Assembly: GCF_000153045.1 (NCBI RefSeq)
Contig: NZ_CH724159.1
Span: forward strand, 1,121,844-1,185,843
Source: Synechococcus sp. WH 5701
GTDB taxonomy: Bacteria > Cyanobacteriota > Cyanobacteriia > PCC-6307 > Cyanobiaceae
Direction of reading: 5' to 3'
DNA: 64,000 nucleotides
Shown: positions 39,793-49,000 of the stretch, piece after piece
Position numbering within the stretch: position 1 is the stretch's first letter
Layout: every line of letters begins with the position of its first letter
Program-made: the position numbers and the translations under genes
The notes under the pieces: model-generated
Databases searched by the model: none
Seen by the model: the letters and a program-made list of their open reading frames with translations, nothing else
What the model was told of the DNA's origin: nothing

Positions 39793-40967
39793 CGCCGGTG
39801 GAGCAGCGACGGCCCAGTCAGCGCTGGTCCTGGTGGCCCCTGCTGCCCCTCTATCCCTACGGCCGCCGCCGCACGTTGGTGCGCACACTCATCTCCGCTC
39901 AGGTCTGGAGCTTCGAGCAGCTGCAGGGGATCTTCTATGTGGCGGTCCCGATCCGGATGACGGTGCTGCGCCTGCGCGAGGGGCTGCTGCTGTATGCGCC
40001 GGTACCCCCCACCGAGGAGCTGCTGGAGGAGCTGCGCGCCCTGGAGCGTTGCTACGGACCGGTGCGCACGATCGTGCTGCCCACCAGCTCCGGCCTGGAG
40101 CACAAGTTACCGGTACCGGCCATGGCCCGGGCCTTCCCCGAGGCCGAGGTCTGGGTGAGCCCGCAGCAATGGAGCTTTCCGCTGAAGCTGCCGCTCTCCT
40201 GGCTGGGATTTCCCCGCTGCCGCACCCGGGTGCTCCTTGAGGATGGGGTGCCCCATGGGGACGAGCTCAGCTGGCATCCGCTCGGCCCCCTCGACCTGGG
40301 GACCGGCACCTTCCTGGAGGTGGCCTGCCTGCACCGGGCCAGTGGAGCCCTGCTGGTCACCGATGCCCTGGTGGCGATTCCGCCGGCGCCCCCCCAGCTG
40401 TTCGAGGCCGATCCCACGCCCCTGCTCTTTCATGGCCGCGACCGGGGCGATGAGCCCCTGATCGACACCCCTGAGCAACGGCGGCGCGGCTGGTGGCGGA
40501 TGGTGCTGTTTGCCTCCTACCTGCGCCCCAAGTCGGTTGAGGTTCCAGGCCTGATGGAGGTGCTCAGCCAGGCACTGCAACCGGGCCTGAGGCAGCCCAG
40601 GTCCTATTTCGGTCTGTACCCCTTTCGCTGGTCGCCAGGCTGGCAGGCGGAATTCAAGGCCCTGCTGAGCCCCCGTGGCGAAGCACGCCTGCAGGTGGCA
40701 CCGGTGCTGGAGCGGCTGGTGTTCCCCCGCTGCCGCGATGCCCTGCTGAGCTGGCTGAAGAACCTCGGCGATCTGCAACAGCTGCGCTGGCTTGTGCCCG
40801 CCCACTACGACGCCCCGGTGGCCTGCTCAGGCGATGATCTGTCGGCCCTGGCGAAGGAGATCAGAGAACGGCCCTGGGCCGTGTCCGATGGCTCCTGGGC
40901 CTACCTGGCGGAGATCGATCAAACCCTGCTGCGCTGGGGCGTCGTGCCCAGCAAACCAGGGTCCTGA
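39789..40967 (+). CDS. DUF4336 protein (metallo-hydrolase-like)
   Basis: 392 residues if the TTG overlapping the mntB stop (TTGA) is the start; a GTG at 39798 is an alternative. Central region LREGLLLYAPVPPTEELLEELRALE and VRTIVLPTSSGLEHK resembles the opening of the metallo-beta-lactamase-like DUF4336 fold, but most zinc-binding His are not obvious. WVSPQQWSFPLKLPLSWLGFP is typical of the cyanobacterial and plant-plastid form. Its overlap with mntB suggests cotranscription with the metal transporter; whether this reflects a role in metal homeostasis is unknown. Confidence 0.75.
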   Translation: MTPVEQRRPSQRWSWWPLLPLYPYGRRRTLVRTLISAQVWSFEQLQGIFYVAVPIRMTVLRLREGLLLYAPVPPTEELLEELRALERCYGPVRTIVLPTSSGLEHKLPVPAMARAFPEAEVWVSPQQWSFPLKLPLSWLGFPRCRTRVLLEDGVPHGDELSWHPLGPLDLGTGTFLEVACLHRASGALLVTDALVAIPPAPPQLFEADPTPLLFHGRDRGDEPLIDTPEQRRRGWWRMVLFASYLRPKSVEVPGLMEVLSQALQPGLRQPRSYFGLYPFRWSPGWQAEFKALLSPRGEARLQVAPVLERLVFPRCRDALLSWLKNLGDLQQLRWLVPAHYDAPVACSGDDLSALAKEIRERPWAVSDGSWAYLAEIDQTLLRWGVVPSKPGS

Positions 40968-40997
40968 TTCAGACGAGATGGGTGCGGACAGCGCGGC

Positions 40998-41345
40998 TCA
41001 GAGTTTGAGTTCGCCTGGATCGGCATCCAGACCGCCCTCGCCGAAGAGGGTGGTCTCCAGCTCCATCCTCTGCTCCATCTGGCGCAGGAAATAGCCGGTC
41101 ATCATCGCGGAGGCGAGCAGACCAGCCAGGTTGTCGCGACTGGTCTGAATCTTCACTTCGAACTGCTCTCCGGGAATCATCCCCAGCAATCCCTGGACGT
41201 TGTGGCGAATGATGTCCTGGATATCACCACTGGCCGAGCGGGCGACCCGCTGAAGCACATCAGGTGACTGGTCCTGCAGGTACTGAATCAGGGAATTCCC
41301 GCTGATCGCTTCGCTGTCGGTGGTCAGGAACTCCGGGTTGAACAT
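40998..41345 (-). CDS. DUF760 protein
   Basis: 115 residues from ATG 41345, preceded by GGAGGGG. Pattern matches DUF760 of cyanobacteria and plastids: NSLIQYLQDQSPDVLQRVARSASGDIQDIIRHNVQGLLGMIP, then VKIQTSRDNLAGLLASAMMTGYFLRQMEQRMELE. All-helical, soluble, unknown role; plant relatives are chloroplast proteins. Convergent with the DUF4336 gene. Confidence 0.85.
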   Translation of the reverse strand: MFNPEFLTTDSEAISGNSLIQYLQDQSPDVLQRVARSASGDIQDIIRHNVQGLLGMIPGEQFEVKIQTSRDNLAGLLASAMMTGYFLRQMEQRMELETTLFGEGGLDADPGELKL

Positions 41346-41370
41346 GCCCCTCCGGCGTGATCCGAATCTG

Positions 41371-41385
41371 GTTAGGAACCCTAAC
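41371..41385. promoter_or_regulatory. Dyad upstream of the DUF760 gene
   Basis: Perfect 6-bp inverted repeat GTTAGG-AAC-CCTAAC located 26-40 bases before the DUF760 ATG on the minus strand and just past the lepB stop. It could be an operator or a small hairpin; no T tract follows it. Confidence 0.3.
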
Positions 41386-41398
41386 GCAAGGTTTCAGA

Positions 41399-42004
41399 TC
41401 ACCCTGTCCCGGCAGTGGGTGAGAACCGTATCGGGCCGAGATGCCGTAGGGGCCAGTAGCGGAACACGGCGGTGCCGATCACATGATCAGCCGGCAGGGC
41501 CCCCCAGAGGTGGGAGTCGAGGCTGGCATTGCGGTTATCCCCCATCACCAGCAGGTGCCCCGCCGGCACGGTGAGGGGTGGGAGCTCGTAGTTGATCGGC
41601 TCGCGCCGCCAGGGCTCGCTTACCGCAGCGCCGTTGCGACGCAGTTCACCGTCGGCCACTTCGATCACATCGCCAGGCACTCCCACCACCCGTTTGATCA
41701 GGGCGGCCCGGGGGTCATAGCCAGCGGCAAGCAGGGGATCGGGCGGACGGAAGACCACGATGGCTCCGCGCGGCAGGACCGGAAGCAGCCGGGGCCTGAG
41801 CTTCTCCACCAGGATCCGGTCCTCCAGCTGAAGCGTGGGGAGCATGGAGCCCGAAGGAATCCAGCGGGGTTCCATCACCTGCCAGCGCAGCAGCAGGGCC
41901 ACCCCCACCCAGAGCAGCAGGGGAATCAGCTGGCGGGCCACCCCCAGGCGGCGGCTGGCAGCGGATGGGGTTGTGGCCGAGGGGGACGGAAGGGGATTGG
42001 GCAT
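41399..42004 (-). CDS. lepB: Signal peptidase I
   Basis: Membrane-bound serine peptidase that removes Sec signal peptides. 201 residues with one N-terminal membrane helix (RQLIPLLLWVGVALLLRW), box B SGSMLPTLQLEDRILVEK with the nucleophile Ser, box D KRVVGVPGDVIEV with the general-base Lys, and box E GDNRNASLDSHLWG. Normal length for cyanobacteria. Its ATG lies only 20 bases from the divergent menD start. Confidence 0.96.
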   Translation of the reverse strand: MPNPLPSPSATTPSAASRRLGVARQLIPLLLWVGVALLLRWQVMEPRWIPSGSMLPTLQLEDRILVEKLRPRLLPVLPRGAIVVFRPPDPLLAAGYDPRAALIKRVVGVPGDVIEVADGELRRNGAAVSEPWRREPINYELPPLTVPAGHLLVMGDNRNASLDSHLWGALPADHVIGTAVFRYWPLRHLGPIRFSPTAGTG

Positions 42005-42024
42005 GATCGCTCCATCCTGAAGCG

Positions 42025-43863
42025 GTGGCAGACCCAGTGAGCCAGGAGTTGCCCCAACGGCAGGGGGATCGGGCTGAGGCCAATCTCAGGGCGGCGACGG
42101 ACCTGCTGCTGGAGCTGATGGCCCAGGGGGTGGAGCGAGTGGTGCTCTGTCCAGGCAGCCGTTCGGGGCCTCTGGCGGCGGCGGCAGGATTGCTGCTGCA
42201 GCGGGGACTGAAGCTGCACACAGCCATTGATGAGCGCTCGGCGGGGTTCTTCGCTCTGGGCCTGGCGAGGGCGGAGGGCAAACCAACCGTGGTGATCACC
42301 ACTTCAGGCACCGCCGTGGCCAACCTGCTGCCGGCGGTGGTCGAGGCAAGCAGCGGTGCCATTCCGCTGCTGCTGCTGAGCGCCGACCGTCCGCAGCGTC
42401 TGAAGAACTGCGGCGCCAACCAGACCGTGAACCAGGAGGAGTTCCTCGCCCCCTGCTGCCGCTGGTTCGCGCAGGGAGACAGCCGGGGCCTGGCCGAGAT
42501 GGCTCGCGCTGCCCTTCAGGCCCTGGCCCGGCGGGCCCATCGGATGGCCCTGGCCGCTCCGATGGGGCCGGTGCACCTGAATCTGCCCTTCGAGGAACCA
42601 CTCCATGCCGGGGTGGAGGCGCTGCAGGGCCTCGCCCATGAGCTTGTCGCCATGGCTGGTCCCACGGAAGAGCTCAGCCATGGTTCCGGCACCAGCGAAA
42701 CAACGACAGGCGCTGATCTGCTCGGGCTTGATCCTGATCGTCCCGGGGTGATCGTGGCGGGTCCCTGGCGGGGCAGGCCCGGGCAATGGCCCGCCTTTGT
42801 GGCGGCGCTGGGGCGCTGGCAGCAGCGCAGTGGCTGGCCCCTGCTGGCGGATGGACTCTCCAACCTGCGGGGCCAGGCCGGACTGGAGTTGGTGGCCAGC
42901 TACGACCTGTTCCTCGAGGACCCCGACCCCGCTCTGGCTCCCCCCCAGATGCTGAGGCTGGGTCCCCTGCCCGCCAGCCGGCGGCTGCAGAGCTGGCTGG
43001 CGGGCTGCGGCGGCCGGCAGGTGCTGATCAGCGAAGGGGATCCACGCCCGCTCGATCCCCTGGGCACGGTCCAGGCCAGCTGCAGCGACGGACTCTCGGC
43101 CTGGTGTGCGGCCCAGCCGGCCTCGTTCTGGCGGGGGACCCCCAGCGGCAAGGCCAACCAAGAATTCCTGGCGTGCTGGCAGGCTGCCGAGAGTGGCACC
43201 CAGGGCTGGGTGAACACCCAGCTGACGCGCCAGGGAGCCAGCCGCCGGCCCGATGAACCCAGCCTGGCGAGGGCCCTGAGCCAGCTCCTGCCGCCGGGCC
43301 TTGCGGTGATGCTGGCCAGCAGCAGCCCCGTGCGCGACTGGGAGAGCTTTGCCGATCCCAACGGCCCCGCCAGGCCCATGTATGGCTTCCGGGGGGCCTC
43401 AGGCATCGACGGGACGCTGTCGCTGGCGGCCGGGCTGGCGGAGAGCCTCGGTGGGCTGGTGCTGCTCTGCGGCGATCTGGCCCTGCTCCACGACGCCAAC
43501 GGCTGGCTCTGGCACCACCAGATGCGGGGCCGGCTCACCGTGGTGCTGATCGAGAACGGAGGAGGCGGCATCTTCGAGCAACTGCCGATCCGCGCGGCGG
43601 CGGGCCTGGATTTCGAGCGCCTCTTCGCCATGGGCCAGCCCCTGGATCACACCGCCCTGGCCGCTAGCCATGGCGTGCCCTGGCGGCGGGTGGCGGCATT
43701 GGCCGAGCTGGAGGAGGCCCTGGACTGGGCCCTGGAGCGGCCGGTGGCCCTGCTGGAGGTCAAAACCGACCGCCGGGCCGATGCCCTGTTGCGCCAGCGC
43801 CTGCGCCAGGACCGTCCGCGCCAGCGGCTCAGAATGGCTCCCTCCCAGCTCCCGCCGCGATGA
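42025..43863 (+). CDS. menD: SEPHCHC synthase (2-succinyl-5-enolpyruvyl-6-hydroxy-3-cyclohexene-1-carboxylate synthase)
   Basis: Thiamine-diphosphate enzyme of menaquinone/phylloquinone synthesis that joins isochorismate and 2-oxoglutarate. 612 residues from GTG 42025, or 608 from a GTG at 42037. Motifs: [16 protein letters not shown] near the start (substrate Arg), the ThDP Glu region in [16 protein letters not shown], and the metal site [13 protein letters not shown] with [11 protein letters not shown]. In cyanobacteria the product serves photosystem I phylloquinone. Overlaps menB by 4 bases. Confidence 0.96.
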   Translation: MADPVSQELPQRQGDRAEANLRAATDLLLELMAQGVERVVLCPGSRSGPLAAAAGLLLQRGLKLHTAIDERSAGFFALGLARAEGKPTVVITTSGTAVANLLPAVVEASSGAIPLLLLSADRPQRLKNCGANQTVNQEEFLAPCCRWFAQGDSRGLAEMARAALQALARRAHRMALAAPMGPVHLNLPFEEPLHAGVEALQGLAHELVAMAGPTEELSHGSGTSETTTGADLLGLDPDRPGVIVAGPWRGRPGQWPAFVAALGRWQQRSGWPLLADGLSNLRGQAGLELVASYDLFLEDPDPALAPPQMLRLGPLPASRRLQSWLAGCGGRQVLISEGDPRPLDPLGTVQASCSDGLSAWCAAQPASFWRGTPSGKANQEFLACWQAAESGTQGWVNTQLTRQGASRRPDEPSLARALSQLLPPGLAVMLASSSPVRDWESFADPNGPARPMYGFRGASGIDGTLSLAAGLAESLGGLVLLCGDLALLHDANGWLWHHQMRGRLTVVLIENGGGGIFEQLPIRAAAGLDFERLFAMGQPLDHTALAASHGVPWRRVAALAELEEALDWALERPVALLEVKTDRRADALLRQRLRQDRPRQRLRMAPSQLPPR

Positions 43864-44756
43864 GCGTCGATCACACGCCGGCTGACATCCCAAGCCCCGG
43901 CCCGGTGCTGCCAGGGGAGAGCCTGGTTTGCTGGCGCTCAGCCGCCAGCTACGAGGACATCCGCTTCGATCTCTGTGGGGAGGGGATCGCCCGGATCGCC
44001 ATCAACCGTCCGTCCAAACGCAACGCCTTCCGCCCGCGCACGGTGGTGGAGCTCCACGACGCCTTCAGCCGGGTGCGCGATGACCCGCGGGTGGGGGTGG
44101 TGCTGTTCACCGGCGTGGGCCCCGCGGCCGACGGGGGCTACGCCTTCTGCGCCGGCGGCGACCAGAGCGTGCGCGGCGATGGCGGCTACCTCGATGAAAG
44201 CGGCCTGCCGCGCCTGAACGTGCTCGATCTGCAACGCCAGATCCGCTCCCTACCCAAGGTGGTGATCGCCCTGGTGGCGGGCTACGCCATCGGCGGCGGC
44301 CAGGTGCTGCACCTGCTCTGTGACCTCAGCCTGGCTGCTGAAAATGCCGTCTTCGGCCAGACGGGCCCGCGGGTGGGCAGCTTCGACGGCGGCTTCGGCG
44401 CCGGCTATCTGGCGCGCCTGGTGGGCCAGCGCAAGGCCCGGGAGATCTGGTTTCTCTGCCGCCGTTACAACGCCGAGGAAGCCCTGACCATGGGCCTGGT
44501 GAACGCGGTGGTGCCGCTCCACGAGCTGGAAGCCGAGGGGGTGCGCTGGGCCCGGGAGGTGATGCAGCACAGCCCCACGGCGATCCGTTGCCTCAAGGCC
44601 TCCTTCAACGCCGAAACCGATGGCCTGGCCGGCATTCAGGAGCTGGCGGGGCAGGCCACCCACCTCTTCTACCGAACGGCCGAGGGTCAGGAGGGGCGCA
44701 ACGCCTTCCTGGAGAAGCGTGATCCCGACTTCAGTGATTCCCCCTGGTTGCCCTGA
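43860..44756 (+). CDS. menB: 1,4-dihydroxy-2-naphthoyl-CoA synthase
   Basis: Crotonase-family enzyme that closes the naphthoate ring in phylloquinone synthesis. 298 residues. Features: [37 protein letters not shown] (oxyanion hole), [15 protein letters not shown] and [19 protein letters not shown] (the Asp of the MenB-specific SFDxG), ending [11 protein letters not shown]. The start ATG overlaps the menD stop. A decayed copy of its 3' end lies about 0.5 kb downstream. Confidence 0.97.
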   Translation: MSVDHTPADIPSPGPVLPGESLVCWRSAASYEDIRFDLCGEGIARIAINRPSKRNAFRPRTVVELHDAFSRVRDDPRVGVVLFTGVGPAADGGYAFCAGGDQSVRGDGGYLDESGLPRLNVLDLQRQIRSLPKVVIALVAGYAIGGGQVLHLLCDLSLAAENAVFGQTGPRVGSFDGGFGAGYLARLVGQRKAREIWFLCRRYNAEEALTMGLVNAVVPLHELEAEGVRWAREVMQHSPTAIRCLKASFNAETDGLAGIQELAGQATHLFYRTAEGQEGRNAFLEKRDPDFSDSPWLP

Positions 44757-44775
44757 CGCCACTGGGCTGGCGCAC

Positions 44776-45165
44776 CTACTGAAGCCGCCGGAAGCAGAGC
44801 GGCTCACGGCGCTCCAGGCCCAGGATCCAGAGACCGCCCGACAGCTCCTTCAGCCGTTTCAGAAAGAGGGTGCTGTCGCCAGTGGCGATCCACTGGGCCT
44901 TGAGAGCGGGCAAGGTCTCCTGCAGAGCCTCGATCGGCAACTCCAGCAGCAGCAGGCTGTGCTCGCCAGCCGCCCGGCGCAGCGCACCCTCCTCACTGCG
45001 CTGCCACACCCTCACCAGTAGCTCGAGCGCCTGCTGCCGGCCGACATCACCCGGATCACCATCGGCCGGCACGGGCTCAAGCAACGATTTCCCCTGCAGT
45101 GGCATCGCCCGTTGCCCCCCCTGCTCCAGCAGGGCCAGGGCGATCAGATAGGGAGCGGCAGCCAT
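44776..45165 (-). CDS. Hypothetical protein
   Basis: 129 residues from ATG 45165 (MAAAPYLIALALLEQGGQRA). Mostly helical and Leu-rich, no Cys in the first 120 residues, no signal peptide; contains LLLLELPIEALQETLPALKAQW. I do not recognise a family. Convergent with menB (19 bases between) and downstream of the menB remnant on the same strand as the hybrid kinase. Confidence 0.65.
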   Translation of the reverse strand: MAAAPYLIALALLEQGGQRAMPLQGKSLLEPVPADGDPGDVGRQQALELLVRVWQRSEEGALRRAAGEHSLLLLELPIEALQETLPALKAQWIATGDSTLFLKRLKELSGGLWILGLERREPLCFRRLQ

Positions 45166-45246
45166 GGGATTGAACAGCGGAAGGCACTGACACAGTGGCC
45201 CCTGGAGCCACGCCAGGGACGCTGTTCGCCAGATGGACCAGTGCAA

Positions 45247-45349
45247 CCCACGGCGATCCGTTGCCTGAAGGCCTCCTTCACGCCGACCCCACTGGCCTGG
45301 CCGCCACTTCGATCGAACCGCCGAGGGTTCAGCACTTCACCCTGGTTGC
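45247..45349 (+). pseudogene. Decayed duplicate of the menB 3' end
   Basis: Bases 45247-45349 repeat the 3' part of menB (44574-44750) in the same orientation with gaps. The first ~29 bases match menB with one mismatch ([11 protein letters not shown] coding). A one-base deletion then breaks the frame. Two internal stretches of about 40 bases each are missing, and shorter matches resume (cgaaccGCCGAGGGttcag, cacttc, CCCTGGTTGC). The opposite-strand hybrid kinase ends inside it: its stop codon and last six residues (A-T-R-V-K-C) are encoded by this remnant. Confidence 0.82.
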
Positions 45350-47302
45350 GCTTAAGGCCCGCCTGGCCCGATCGAGCGCCTCGCTGAGCTGCGTCAGCTG
45401 CAGCGGCTTGGTCAGAAAGTCGTTCATGCCCGCTTCGAGGGCCTCAGCGCGATCAGCCACCGTGGCTCCAGCCGTGAGCGCCACGATCCATGGGCGTTGC
45501 TGATCAGCGCTGTTGCGGCGGATCCGGCGAGTGGCACCCAGGCCATCAAGGCGGGGCATCTGCACATCCATCACGATCAGGTCCGGATCGAGGGAAGCGT
45601 GAAGGGACACCGCTTCCTCACCGTCGACGGCAAAGCTGACGCTGTGGCCCAGCTTGGCGAACATCAGCGCGCACACCCGGCGGTTGACGGCACTGTCTTC
45701 GGCCACAAGGATGCGCAGGGGAGGCCGGAACTCCTTGGTCAGGGAGGCGTCGGCGATGCCGTCGCCTGCAGACTCGGGGTCGGCCTCCTCATTCGTCAGT
45801 GGCGCTGCTGACGGCGCGATGGGAACCTCGAGCGCGAAGCTGAAACGAGTGCCACGCCCGAGATGGCTTTCCACAGCCAAGTTGCCCCCCAGAGCAGCAA
45901 CAAGCCGCTGGGCGATCACCAGACCCAGACCTGTGCCGCCATGGAGCCGGGTGGAGGAGCCATCAGCCTGGGAAAAGGGTTGGAACAGCCGCTGAACAAC
46001 CTCCGGCTCCATGCCGATGCCGGTGTCTGAAACGGTGAACTCCAGTCGAACGAACTCGGGTGCAGTGACAGGCACCAAGGCAACCACGAGCTGCACCCGG
46101 CCGTGTTCACTGAATTTGACGGCGTTGCCGAGCAGGTGGGAGAGGATCTGCAGCAACCGCTCCGGATCAGAGACGATCCAGAGGTCGTTCGACAACCGGT
46201 CCGGACGAGCCGAAGCCTGCGGAAGTTGAAACGTCAGCTCGAGCCCCTTGCCACGGGCATCAGCTGCGTGGGCCTCGATCGCCCGAACCAGCAGCGAACA
46301 CAGCTGAAAAGGCCGCGGCTGCACCCTGAGACGCCCAGCCTCAATGGTCGTGAACTCCAGGATGTCGTTGAGCAAGCGGAGCAGGTTTTCTCCTGAGCAC
46401 TGGATCGTCTCGAGGAATTCCCGCTGATCCTTCGATAGATCACCGTCCAGGGCCATGGCACTCATGCCGAGGATGCCGTGGAGCGGAGTTCGGATCTCAT
46501 GGCTCACGCTGGCCAGAAAGACGCTCTTGGCCCGGTTGGCCTGCTCAGCCAGGATCCTGCCGCGCTCCTGCAGGGCAAGGGCCTCGACCCGTACCCGCAC
46601 GGCCCGGAAGCGCCGAAGGCCCACCAACACCGAGAGCACCGAACTGGCCAGGAACCCGAGCGCAAGGGCCAGGCGCAGGGGCTGAAGCCTGGCGTTGAGG
46701 GCCTCCAGGGAGAGATCAACTCCCACCAGCCCTGCGACACGACCATCGGCCGTGCGAAAGGGTGCGTAGGCACTGAGAAAGGTGCCCCAGGAATCGGTAT
46801 AGGTGTCACGGCTGGCGTCGGCCAACCCCGTGCTCAGGGCCCGCAGGACAGCCGGGGACGCATCGGGATAGGGCTGACCGGGCTGGGCGACGGGGGTGTC
46901 GTCGCCGGCATTCTTGATGTAGTAGGAGCTATCGAGCCCAAAACGCGGGGCCTGGCCCTTGGCTGAGGCCACCAGGGTGTAGGCGTAATAAGCCTCGGGC
47001 ACGGCCGCGCGAAGTGCCAGCAGGGGCTCAGAGGCAACCCGGTACTCCGGAGTCCCGATCCTGTGGGCGTCAATGATTCGACCATGCAGGCGAGCATCGA
47101 TGCTGGCGGCCGAAATGCCTGCAAAACCAATCAGATCGATTCGTGCCTGCTGCAGGAGCGCCCGTGAGGCCATGCGTTCGGTGAACACCAGAGCCGTCGC
47201 CGAGGCCAGAAACACCGTGGCTCCAGCCAAAAAAGCCTCCAGCCGAACGCTCCGGGAGCTCGTCGGGAGCTCGCCTTCGCGATGGAGCCAACGTAAGAAC
47301 AA
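45329..47302 (-). CDS. Membrane hybrid sensor histidine kinase with Cache-like sensor and receiver domain
   Basis: 657 residues from a TTG at 47302. Order: TM1 (~21-41), an extracytoplasmic Cache-like sensor (~45-205, with [24 protein letters not shown]), TM2 (~209-228), DHp with [13 protein letters not shown] (His268), HATPase ([32 protein letters not shown]), and a C-terminal receiver ([11 protein letters not shown], phospho-Asp in VMDVQMP, Lys in FLTKPL). It autophosphorylates and passes phosphate to its own receiver and presumably to an HPt. The free HPt encoded at 48990 is the nearest candidate. Its last residues come from the menB remnant. Confidence 0.92.
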   Translation of the reverse strand: MFLRWLHREGELPTSSRSVRLEAFLAGATVFLASATALVFTERMASRALLQQARIDLIGFAGISAASIDARLHGRIIDAHRIGTPEYRVASEPLLALRAAVPEAYYAYTLVASAKGQAPRFGLDSSYYIKNAGDDTPVAQPGQPYPDASPAVLRALSTGLADASRDTYTDSWGTFLSAYAPFRTADGRVAGLVGVDLSLEALNARLQPLRLALALGFLASSVLSVLVGLRRFRAVRVRVEALALQERGRILAEQANRAKSVFLASVSHEIRTPLHGILGMSAMALDGDLSKDQREFLETIQCSGENLLRLLNDILEFTTIEAGRLRVQPRPFQLCSLLVRAIEAHAADARGKGLELTFQLPQASARPDRLSNDLWIVSDPERLLQILSHLLGNAVKFSEHGRVQLVVALVPVTAPEFVRLEFTVSDTGIGMEPEVVQRLFQPFSQADGSSTRLHGGTGLGLVIAQRLVAALGGNLAVESHLGRGTRFSFALEVPIAPSAAPLTNEEADPESAGDGIADASLTKEFRPPLRILVAEDSAVNRRVCALMFAKLGHSVSFAVDGEEAVSLHASLDPDLIVMDVQMPRLDGLGATRRIRRNSADQQRPWIVALTAGATVADRAEALEAGMNDFLTKPLQLTQLSEALDRARRALSATRVKC

Positions 47303-47450
47303 ATCGCCTGGAGCTGGAGGCCCATCATCCTGGGTTCAGCCTAGTCGGGAGAGGTTGATCGACTGGCCCGTCCAGGAACTGCCCTGAGCCCAGCGGAGCA
47401 AGACCAGAACGGTCGGGCCTCACCGAGAATGGGGATAATCAACACACCAC

Positions 47451-47476
47451 CAGCCAGCATGGTCAGCCAGCATGGA
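47451..47476 (+). repeat. 13-base tandem duplication over the STAS gene start
   Basis: cagccagcatggt (47451-47463) is followed directly by cagccagcatgga (47464-47476). The unit carries an ATG, so there are two ATGs 13 bases apart in different frames. The first opens a 23-codon frame that overlaps the start of the real gene. Confidence 0.85.
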
Positions 47477-47801
47477 TACCCCAGCGTCATCTCTCCTGCA
47501 TGTGATCCAGCCGGTAGGAGTGCTGGATAGCGACACCGGCAAACAGCTGCGCCAGGACCTGAGCAACGCCCTCGCTGCTGGCAAGGACATGATCCTGATT
47601 GATGCCCAAGCGATCAGCTTCATGGACAGCAATGGCTTCAGTGCTCTGGTGGCCTGCCTCAAGAAAGTGCGGGAGGCCGGTCAGCGCTTGGCCTTGTGTT
47701 CACTCTGCCCTCAGCTGAAGTTGGTGCTTGAGATCACCGGGACCGATCAGATCTTCGAAGTTTATGCCGATCGAGCCAGTTTTGATCAGTCGTGCCTCTA
47801 A
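47472..47801 (+). CDS. STAS-domain anti-anti-sigma-type protein
   Basis: 109 residues, a single STAS domain (RsbV/SpoIIAA type). The phosphorylation loop reads SFMDSNGFSALV; the Ser after Asp (Ser53) matches the phosphorylated Ser of SpoIIAA and RsbV, while the next residue is Asn where Ser or Thr is usual. The remainder (AGQRLALCSLCPQLKLVLEITGTDQIFEVY) follows the family. It should bind a serine kinase when unphosphorylated. Its end overlaps the end of the convergent REC-PP2C phosphatase by 4 bases, the natural enzyme to dephosphorylate it. No Shine-Dalgarno; the start lies in a tandem duplication. Confidence 0.9.
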   Translation: MDTPASSLLHVIQPVGVLDSDTGKQLRQDLSNALAAGKDMILIDAQAISFMDSNGFSALVACLKKVREAGQRLALCSLCPQLKLVLEITGTDQIFEVYADRASFDQSCL

Positions 47802-49000
47802 GTGCTGCCGGCAGAAAACCGTGCGGCTATCACCGAGGCGTCGTCTGGGAAAGAGGTGCAACCAGTGCAGGCACGAATGGCCTCAACCAACTGCTGCAGG
47901 TCCGTGCTTCCTCTGCCGATCTGCTCTCGCAGCAGCCGACGGAAATCCTCGAGTTCCCACATAGCCGCTTCAGACGTGGGGACTTCGTAGATCCCATCAC
48001 TGTAGAGATAAAGAAGTGCGCCAGGTTCGATTGAGCAGGAGTGGGTCGAATAATTGATGCCCTCGAACAGGCCAATGGGCAGGCCCGGTGCTTTCAACTC
48101 CTGAAGTATATAACCCTGCTGCGCATCCGGGGTGAACAGAAGGGCTGGCGGATGACCGGCACTGGCATAGTGCAACACGGCGCTTCTCTTGTCATAAACC
48201 CCATACCAGAGCGTGAAGTATTGGTTGTTCTGCCGGTCCATCTGGAACCAGGTGTTGAGGTAGCCGAGCACAGCAGCCGGATCACCAAGATCGGCTTGGG
48301 TGAGCACGCGGGAGCGCAGAAGATTATGCACAGAGATCGATGGCAGGGCAGCCGCCAGACCATGGCCAGACACATCCAGCAAATAAAGAATCAACTGATT
48401 CTCATCCAACCAGTAATAGTCAAGGCAGTCACCGCCCAGCTGCTGGCAGGGCATGAACAGACTTTCGATGCCAACGGCACCCTCCAGGGAGGAAGGGAGG
48501 ATTGAGCGGACGTAATCAGCGGCGCTGGAGAGCTCGTCCTCCAGCTTTTGCTTCTGAGCGGCAAGGTCCTGGCTCAACACCAGCAACTCATGATTGGCCT
48601 GATACAAGCGCAGGCCAGAGCGCACCCGAGCCAACAAGTCGGAAGGTTCCACCGGCTTGGAGAGGAAGTCATCGGCGCCTGCATCAAGGCCTTCGACACG
48701 CTCTACGAGCGATGAGCGTGAGGTGAGCAGGATGAAATAGATCGGCGCCAGATGCGTGTCCTGCTTGAACCGTCGGCAGACCTCCAGGCCATCCATGCCG
48801 GCCATGCTCCAGTCGCAGAGCACGAGCTGGGGCCTATGGCGACGGGCCAGCTCCAGCCCGGTTGAACCATCAGTGGCCGTCAGCACCTGGCATCCCTGCG
48901 CCTTGAGAAGGCCGCTGAGAATGTGCTGCAGAATCCGGTCATCGTCGATCAGCAGGATCGTGGTTGCCGAGCTGATGGTGGAGGTGGGATCAGAGTTCAC
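47798..49000 (-). CDS. Response regulator with PP2C (RsbU/SpoIIE-type) phosphatase output
   Basis: 400 residues from GTG 49000. Receiver domain at ~15-130 (LLIDDDRILQHIL acidic pair, phospho-Asp63 in LVLCDWSM, Lys115 in FLSKPVEPS), a coiled-coil linker (~130-165), then a SpoIIE/PP2C phosphatase with metal Asp in GGDCLDYYWL and LDVSGHGLAAALPS, GHPPALLF, YSDGIYE and PDDASVIAARF. Predicted to dephosphorylate STAS proteins when phosphorylated on its receiver. Last gene of the PAS-kinase-HPt-phosphatase series; overlaps the HPt gene by 11 bases. Confidence 0.93.
   Translation of the reverse strand: MNSDPTSTISSATTILLIDDDRILQHILSGLLKAQGCQVLTATDGSTGLELARRHRPQLVLCDWSMAGMDGLEVCRRFKQDTHLAPIYFILLTSRSSLVERVEGLDAGADDFLSKPVEPSDLLARVRSGLRLYQANHELLVLSQDLAAQKQKLEDELSSAADYVRSILPSSLEGAVGIESLFMPCQQLGGDCLDYYWLDENQLILYLLDVSGHGLAAALPSISVHNLLRSRVLTQADLGDPAAVLGYLNTWFQMDRQNNQYFTLWYGVYDKRSAVLHYASAGHPPALLFTPDAQQGYILQELKAPGLPIGLFEGINYSTHSCSIEPGALLYLYSDGIYEVPTSEAAMWELEDFRRLLREQIGRGSTDLQQLVEAIRACTGCTSFPDDASVIAARFSAGST

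Noticed and set aside
45112..45387. A plus-strand gene containing the menB-like segment
   Set aside because: The similarity to menB shifts frame after a one-base deletion and has two internal gaps; it is a decayed fragment, not a gene.
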